Assembly: GCA_018970605.1 (NCBI GenBank)
Contig: JAGWWA010000009.1
Location: forward strand, 1 to 41,376
DNA: 41,376 bases
Direction of reading: 5' to 3'
Origin: Planctomycetota bacterium
GTDB taxonomy: Bacteria; Planctomycetota; Planctomycetia; Pirellulales; UBA1268
In this document: one piece after another, positions 36,542 to 41,376 of the stretch
How positions within the stretch are numbered: the stretch's first letter is position 1
Layout of the letters: every line of letters begins with the position of its first letter
Notes under the pieces: generated by a model
What the model saw: only the letters and a program-made list of their open reading frames with translations
Databases searched by the model: none
Told to the model about the DNA's origin: nothing
Translations under genes and position numbers: made by a program

Positions 36542-38649
36542 GCATCCCCCGCCGGATGGACGATCACTCGGCCGCCACGGACATCGACGACACGGACCGC
36601 CGTGCCGGGTTCGATGAGCGGGCCGTCGCTCGCCACATCCCGCACGCCGTCGCCGATCCGCGCCTTGCCGGCCGGCGCCAGCCGCGTGGTCGTGGTGCCG
36701 ATGCGGCCGACGAGTTCGTCAAGCATGTCGTCGAGGCCCACGTCCTCCGGTGGTTCGAGCACCACGTCCCGCAGGATCGGCGTCGCCGGCAGCCATCGTC
36801 GCAGCATGAAGCCGAGCAACGCCACGCCCAGCGTTGCCCCCAGGATCCCGAGCAATGACCACTGCATCTGCCGGATCTGATACTCGTTGACCGGCAGCAC
36901 GAACGACTGGCTGGCGAGCACGATCGATGCGATCACCAGCAAGCCGCCGCCGAGGCCGAGCACCCCGAAGCCAGGCAGCACGAAGATCTCCGCGGCCACA
37001 CAGATCACGCCGGCGATGAACAGCATCACCTCCAGCCAGCCGGAGGTGCCGTTGAGATACTGGCTCCAGAAGTAGACGATGAACGCCACCATCGACACGA
37101 ATCCGCCAAACCCGATGCCGGGGGTCTTGAGTTCGATGTAGAGGCCGGCGGCGCCGATCATGAGCAGGAGCCAGGCGAGGCTCGGGCTGGCGAGGGCCTC
37201 GAGCAGACGGTCGGCCCAGCCCGGCTCCGCCACCGCGATCCGTCCCTCGATCCCGTAGGCCTTTCGCAGGCCCTCGGCGTCGTCTACGACGTGGGCCACG
37301 ATCGCGAGTTCCTCGGCGCGGCGGCCGTCGAGGGCGAAGGGCCCGGTGCCGATCGCAGGGCCCAGCCGCCAGTTCTCGCGATCGTCACGGGCGGCGAGTT
37401 CCGCCTCGCTGAAGGAGTCCACGCGGCCCGAGCCCTGCTCCTCCGCGCGGTGCACGGTGATCCCGGGCACCACGAGTGCCGCCGGCAGCGACCAGGAGCG
37501 GTCGCGAAGCTTGGCCACGCCCCCGCGCCAGGCGGCCACGATGGAGTCGGCCCGCCGGCCCCCGATCGCCGCCGCCCCTTCGCCGCCGATCGTGGCCCCG
37601 GGGTGCATCACGAGTTCGTCGCAGGCCAAGGCCACCAGCGCCGCATCGCCCCGCGCCTCCCGGGGCACGTAGGCCACCGTCTTCACGGTCGTCGGATCGA
37701 GGCTGGAGAGCCAGTTGGCAAGCACGAGGCTCTGCTCGGGGGCGCCCCCCGCGCTCTCGATCCGCAGCCAGATGAAGTTCGAACCGTCGGCGATCGCCCG
37801 CTCGATCCGGCCCCGCAGCCGCGCCACCGCCTCGGGCCCAACCGCCCCGGTGAGCGACACCATCGCCGGTCGCCAGCCGCCGTCGAGGGCCGGGTCGGCG
37901 GCGAGATCGTGCTCCGCGACGCCCAGACCACGGGCCAGTTCGGCGGACGATCCCGCAAGGATCCTCACGAAACCGAGTTCGCGGCCGCGACGGCCGTCGA
38001 AGGCGAGTGGCGCCGGCTGGAGCTGCTCGACCTTGATCACCGCGGCCCGCTTGCGGAGTTCGTCGAGTTCGGCCTCGCCGACGAACTGCTCGCCATCGTC
38101 GGTGGAGGCGCGGACCACGCGGGCGGCTGGATCGGCGAACGCCTCGGCCACCGCCGGCGGCACCGTCCGCCGCCGCGCGGCCGTCAATCGATAGGCGGTG
38201 CGCACCGCCTCGTCGGGCTTGTCGCCCGCTCCTGTCGCAGGGCCGAGCACGGCTTCGGCGGGCATCGCGATCTCGTCGCAGGCCAGCGCCACGAGCACCG
38301 CGTGCCCGGTCGCCCCCTCGGGGAGCCACGCGACCGTCTTCACGCCGGCGAGCCGTTCGTCCACCAGAAAACGGGCGAGTTCGAGTGCCCGGCCGAAGTC
38401 GCTGCCGCCGGCAGACTCGCCATCGATTGCATCGAACCGCAGCACGAGGATGCCTCGCTCCGGCGCCGCATCACGCAACTGTCCGAGGCTGCGGAGCACG
38501 GCGGCCTCGACCTGCGTGTCGCGGGTGCCTGTGAGCGGCAGACGAACCGGCACCATGACGGTGCCAGCGATCGCCGGTGAGGCCAGCGAACAGGCAGTCA
38601 GCCAGGCGGCGACCGCGACGCGGCGAAGGAGGACGGAACCGAGCCGCAT
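36538..38649 (-). CDS. long NfeD-family protein with two ClpP-class-like domains
   Basis: Two crotonase/ClpP-like segments (TVAWLPEGATGHAVLVALACDEIAMP; TVAYVPREARGDAALVALACDELVMHPGATIGG), then NfeD TM block (ELKTPGIGFGGFVSMVAFIVYF...AEIFVLPGFGVLGLGG) and an OB-like C-terminus. Confidence 0.92.
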   Translation of the reverse strand: MRLGSVLLRRVAVAAWLTACSLASPAIAGTVMVPVRLPLTGTRDTQVEAAVLRSLGQLRDAAPERGILVLRFDAIDGESAGGSDFGRALELARFLVDERLAGVKTVAWLPEGATGHAVLVALACDEIAMPAEAVLGPATGAGDKPDEAVRTAYRLTAARRRTVPPAVAEAFADPAARVVRASTDDGEQFVGEAELDELRKRAAVIKVEQLQPAPLAFDGRRGRELGFVRILAGSSAELARGLGVAEHDLAADPALDGGWRPAMVSLTGAVGPEAVARLRGRIERAIADGSNFIWLRIESAGGAPEQSLVLANWLSSLDPTTVKTVAYVPREARGDAALVALACDELVMHPGATIGGEGAAAIGGRRADSIVAAWRGGVAKLRDRSWSLPAALVVPGITVHRAEEQGSGRVDSFSEAELAARDDRENWRLGPAIGTGPFALDGRRAEELAIVAHVVDDAEGLRKAYGIEGRIAVAEPGWADRLLEALASPSLAWLLLMIGAAGLYIELKTPGIGFGGFVSMVAFIVYFWSQYLNGTSGWLEVMLFIAGVICVAAEIFVLPGFGVLGLGGGLLVIASIVLASQSFVLPVNEYQIRQMQWSLLGILGATLGVALLGFMLRRWLPATPILRDVVLEPPEDVGLDDMLDELVGRIGTTTTRLAPAGKARIGDGVRDVASDGPLIEPGTAVRVVDVRGGRVIVHPAGDA

Positions 38650-38744
38650 GGAGACGCTCCGGCCGGATGGAAAACCAAGGGAATTCTAGGTTCCGCGTGA
38701 GGGGAGTCAAAAACACGGTAGGTGCCCCCTTATACTTCCACCCC

Positions 38745-39320
38745 ATGGCTGACCTCGCAGCATCACGCGCCCGAGATCTGATCGACCTCGTCGCAGCCCG
38801 CGCCCTGAAACGCGGCACGTTCACGCTCGCGTCGGGCCGGGTGGCGAGTTTCTATCTCGACGCCAAGCAGGTGGTGCTCGATGCCCACGGGGCGATGCTC
38901 GTCGGCCGGGCGATCCTCGACCGCCTCGAGGCGGCCGGGCCTCTGCCGCATGCCGTCGGCGGGATGTCGATCGGCGCCGATCCGGTCACCGGCGCCGTGG
39001 TCACGATGGCCGGCGTCGCGGGCGTGCCGCTCAAGGGCTTCATGGTCCGCAAGGAGGCCAAGGGGCACGGCCTCCAGAAATACATCGAGGGCCCCGTCGA
39101 GCCCGGCCAGCGGGTGGTGATCGTCGAGGATGTCGTCACGACCGGCGGCTCGTCGCTTCTGGCCATCGACCGGGCGCAGGAATTCGGACTCGTGGTGGAG
39201 CGGCTCGTGGCGGTGATCGACCGGCTCGCCGGAGGTCGCGAGGCGCTCGCCGCTCGGGGCATCCCCCTGGAATCGCTCGTCACGATCCGCGACCTGGGCA
39301 TCGAGCCAGACGCCTCGTAA
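38745..39320 (+). CDS. pyrE: orotate phosphoribosyltransferase
   Basis: RGTFTLASGRVASFYLDAKQVVLDAHG, GGMSIGADPVTGAVV, MVRKEAKGHGLQKYIEG, PRPP motif RVVIVEDVVTTGGSSLLAI. Confidence 0.95.
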   Translation: MADLAASRARDLIDLVAARALKRGTFTLASGRVASFYLDAKQVVLDAHGAMLVGRAILDRLEAAGPLPHAVGGMSIGADPVTGAVVTMAGVAGVPLKGFMVRKEAKGHGLQKYIEGPVEPGQRVVIVEDVVTTGGSSLLAIDRAQEFGLVVERLVAVIDRLAGGREALAARGIPLESLVTIRDLGIEPDAS

Positions 39321-39632
39321 TACACGTCACGGGTGAACCTCGAGCGATCCCCATCGCTTCCGCGATCGGGCCTTCCCAGAAAGCGTAACGCCGTACGTAC
39401 GGCCGCCCAGGAAGCGTAACGCCGTAAGGCGTACGGCCGCCCAGGAAGCGTAACCGCGTGAGCGGTACGACTGCGTCTCTCCTGGCCGCTGCCCCCATCG
39501 CTTACGCGATTGGGCTTCCTGAATCCCCGGCAAGCGTAACGCCATAAGGCGTACGGCCCGCAGGAAGCGTAACGCCGTAAGGCGTACGGCCGCTCAGGAA
39601 GCGTAACCGCGTGAGCGGTACGGCTGCGTCTC
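39318..39632 (+). repeat. array of about eight GNRA-hairpin half-units plus a terminal-repeat-like segment
   Basis: AGGAAGCGTAACGCCGTAAGGCGTACGG and AGGAAGCGTAACCGCGTGAGCGGTACGG-type units, with inverted units at ~39351-39375 and ~39496-39520. The array begins with TAATACACGTCACGGGTGAACCT. Confidence 0.88.
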
Positions 39633-39792
39633 GCCTGCGGTACGGCTGGGCAAACGGTGACAACCCCGTGATAGCCGCCTTCGTGCTGCATGCGGCGTAG
39701 CCCCTGCTTGCCCCGGCTCAGGCAGCGGTCATAGGCTTCAGTGGGCCGCTCGTCGGCTGTCGGCCCGCGTCTGTCCGCGAAGGTTGTTCCGC

Positions 39793-41376
39793 ATGCGGCC
39801 GTTGGTATCCGTTTGGGCGTTCGTCGTGGTCGCGTTCCTGTGTGGAGCGGTGGGCCGGCGTGCCGCCGCCGATGCGGGCGACACCGCCGCCATCGCAGAC
39901 CTCATCCGCCAGCTTGGCGATGAGGACTACGCCGTCCGCGAATCGGCGGCGGACAGACTCGCCACGATCGGCGCCGACGCCGCCGACGCGCTCCTGGCCG
40001 CCGCGGAGTCGAGCGACGACCTCGAGGTGGCGCTCAAGGCGCGCTGGCTCGTCGAGGCACTGCCCCTCGCCTCGGCGACCGATCCGCCGGCGGTGACGAG
40101 CATCCTCGACCGCTACACCCGCGGCGACTTCGATACCCGCGTGAACCTGATGCATCGGCTGCTGCGGCTCGACGACGACGTCGGGATCACCCCGCTGGCG
40201 CGGATCGTGAGGCTCGAGCGGACGACGGCGGGGTCACGAATCGCTGCGGCACTGCTGGCCCGCGAATGGCATCCCGACGATCCCATCTGGCGGCAGATTG
40301 CTCCGCAGATCGCATCAGGCATCGGCCCGAGCAGTCGCCCGACGGCAAGGCTCCTGCAGGCGCTCATCGACTATTCGTCGGCGCCGTCCGCCGCGGCGGT
40401 GGACGAGGCGATCGCCGCGGTGCGGCTCCTCGAGCGGTTCGAGGAAGGGGGTTCTGGCATCGCGGTCGGCGACGAAGGGGATGGCACGCTCGGCGACGCG
40501 AAGACGACTCGCATGTTCCGCCGCATCCTTGCGGAACTGCTGGCCAACGCCGGTCGCCGCGACGCCGCGATCGCCGAAGCGGGCCGGCTCTTCGACGCGT
40601 GTCGGGGCTCCACCGTCGAGGACGACCTGCTTGCATCCGAGATGGCCTGGCTTGCGGATCATGGCGTGCCGGAGGCCGCGGAGTTGCTTGACGATCGCAT
40701 CTCCGCAAACGCGGAACCCTTTGCGCCGCTGGTGGCCTACGCGGCGGCCGTGGGCCATCGCCGCAAGGGCGACGAGGCGGCAGCCACGGATCTCGCCGAC
40801 CGCGCGGCGGCGGCGTTTGGCGACGCAGGCGTTGATCTGAGTCGTCGGCTGCAGGCTGCCATGCTCTTGGCCCGCTGGGGAGCGCCGGACTGGGCGCTGC
40901 GCGAATATCGCGCGATCGTGGACAACCCGGAGTCGCCTCCCGGGGAACTCGCGCTGGCGGGCGTCATCGGGGCAGAGCTTCTCCACGACCAGGGCCGCGA
41001 CGCGGATGCCGCGGAGATGCTCCGCGTGGTGCTCGACGGCCGCGGCGGCGACGACACCAACCAGATCCTGATGCGGCTGGAGCGCGACCCGCGTGGCGTG
41101 CGATCGCGGATGCTCTACTTCACCGCCTGCGACGCGGCCAGCCACGGCGACACGGCGGCCCATCGCAGCCGCCTCGAGGAGTCGCTCGCCGCCTATCCCA
41201 AGGACGTCGACTCCCTGATCGCCTGGTACCGGCTCGGCGATGACGACGCCGCCCAGCGGGCCGACGCCGGCGCGCGGGTGAGGCAGGCGCTCGAACAGAT
41301 CGACGAGGAGATCCAGGCCGTGCCCGACGATGCCACCGGCTACAACGAATACGCCTGGCTCGTCGCCAACACGGAG
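39793..41376 (+). CDS. secreted HEAT/TPR-like repeat protein (C-terminus beyond right window edge)
   Basis: Hand translation is open to the edge: MRPLVSVWAFVVVAFLCGAVGRRAAADAGDTAAIADLIRQLGDEDYAVRESAADRLATIGADAADALLAAAESSDDLEVALKARWLVEAL... (HEAT-like), with helical TPR-like repeats further on. Not in the ORF track because it is edge-truncated. Confidence 0.85.
   Translation, partial: MRPLVSVWAFVVVAFLCGAVGRRAAADAGDTAAIADLIRQLGDEDYAVRESAADRLATIGADAADALLAAAESSDDLEVALKARWLVEALPLASATDPPAVTSILDRYTRGDFDTRVNLMHRLLRLDDDVGITPLARIVRLERTTAGSRIAAALLAREWHPDDPIWRQIAPQIASGIGPSSRPTARLLQALIDYSSAPSAAAVDEAIAAVRLLERFEEGGSGIAVGDEGDGTLGDAKTTRMFRRILAELLANAGRRDAAIAEAGRLFDACRGSTVEDDLLASEMAWLADHGVPEAAELLDDRISANAEPFAPLVAYAAAVGHRRKGDEAAATDLADRAAAAFGDAGVDLSRRLQAAMLLARWGAPDWALREYRAIVDNPESPPGELALAGVIGAELLHDQGRDADAAEMLRVVLDGRGGDDTNQILMRLERDPRGVRSRMLYFTACDAASHGDTAAHRSRLEESLAAYPKDVDSLIAWYRLGDDDAAQRADAGARVRQALEQIDEEIQAVPDDATGYNEYAWLVANTE

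Noticed and set aside
1-41376. tRNA, rRNA or phage/integrase genes
   Set aside because: No cloverleaf, rRNA-like segment, integrase or transposase ORF recognised on reading. A tRNAscan/HMM run would be needed to exclude them fully.

Overview
High-GC 41.4 kb bacterial window, probably from a planctomycete (inferred from protein style, not proven). It is mostly ordinary chromosomal gene content. Recognisable genes include metG, a thioredoxin-trypsin fusion, a TIGR03790-like protein, an M28 peptidase / lipoyl-like / lnt operon, an M90 (MtfA-like) peptidase, an alaA-like aminotransferase, nadA, a PolB-like exonuclease, a Gfo/Idh/MocA oxidoreductase, a rhomboid protease, an MMPL/RND transporter, an RTX/beta-propeller surface protein, an nfeD-nfeD-floA operon and pyrE. 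Two genes run off the window edges (DUF1254 on the left, HEAT/TPR-like on the right) and are missing from the supplied ORF track. A 51-codon membrane ORF at 11113 is also missing. No tRNA, rRNA, CRISPR array or transposase gene was recognised. The most notable signal is non-coding. Several repeat families in seven intergenic gaps appear to be one structural superfamily: 5'-AAGC, then a 3-bp stem, usually a bulged A, a 5-bp stem and a GNRA-type tetraloop. Stem sequences covary between copies, and copies are mostly arranged as inverted pairs or tandem arrays. A separate GTAG-type REP hairpin family and a ~200-bp MITE-like composite with ~23-bp terminal inverted repeats occur in the same gaps. 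All seven gaps are downstream of gene 3' ends; none is a divergent promoter gap.
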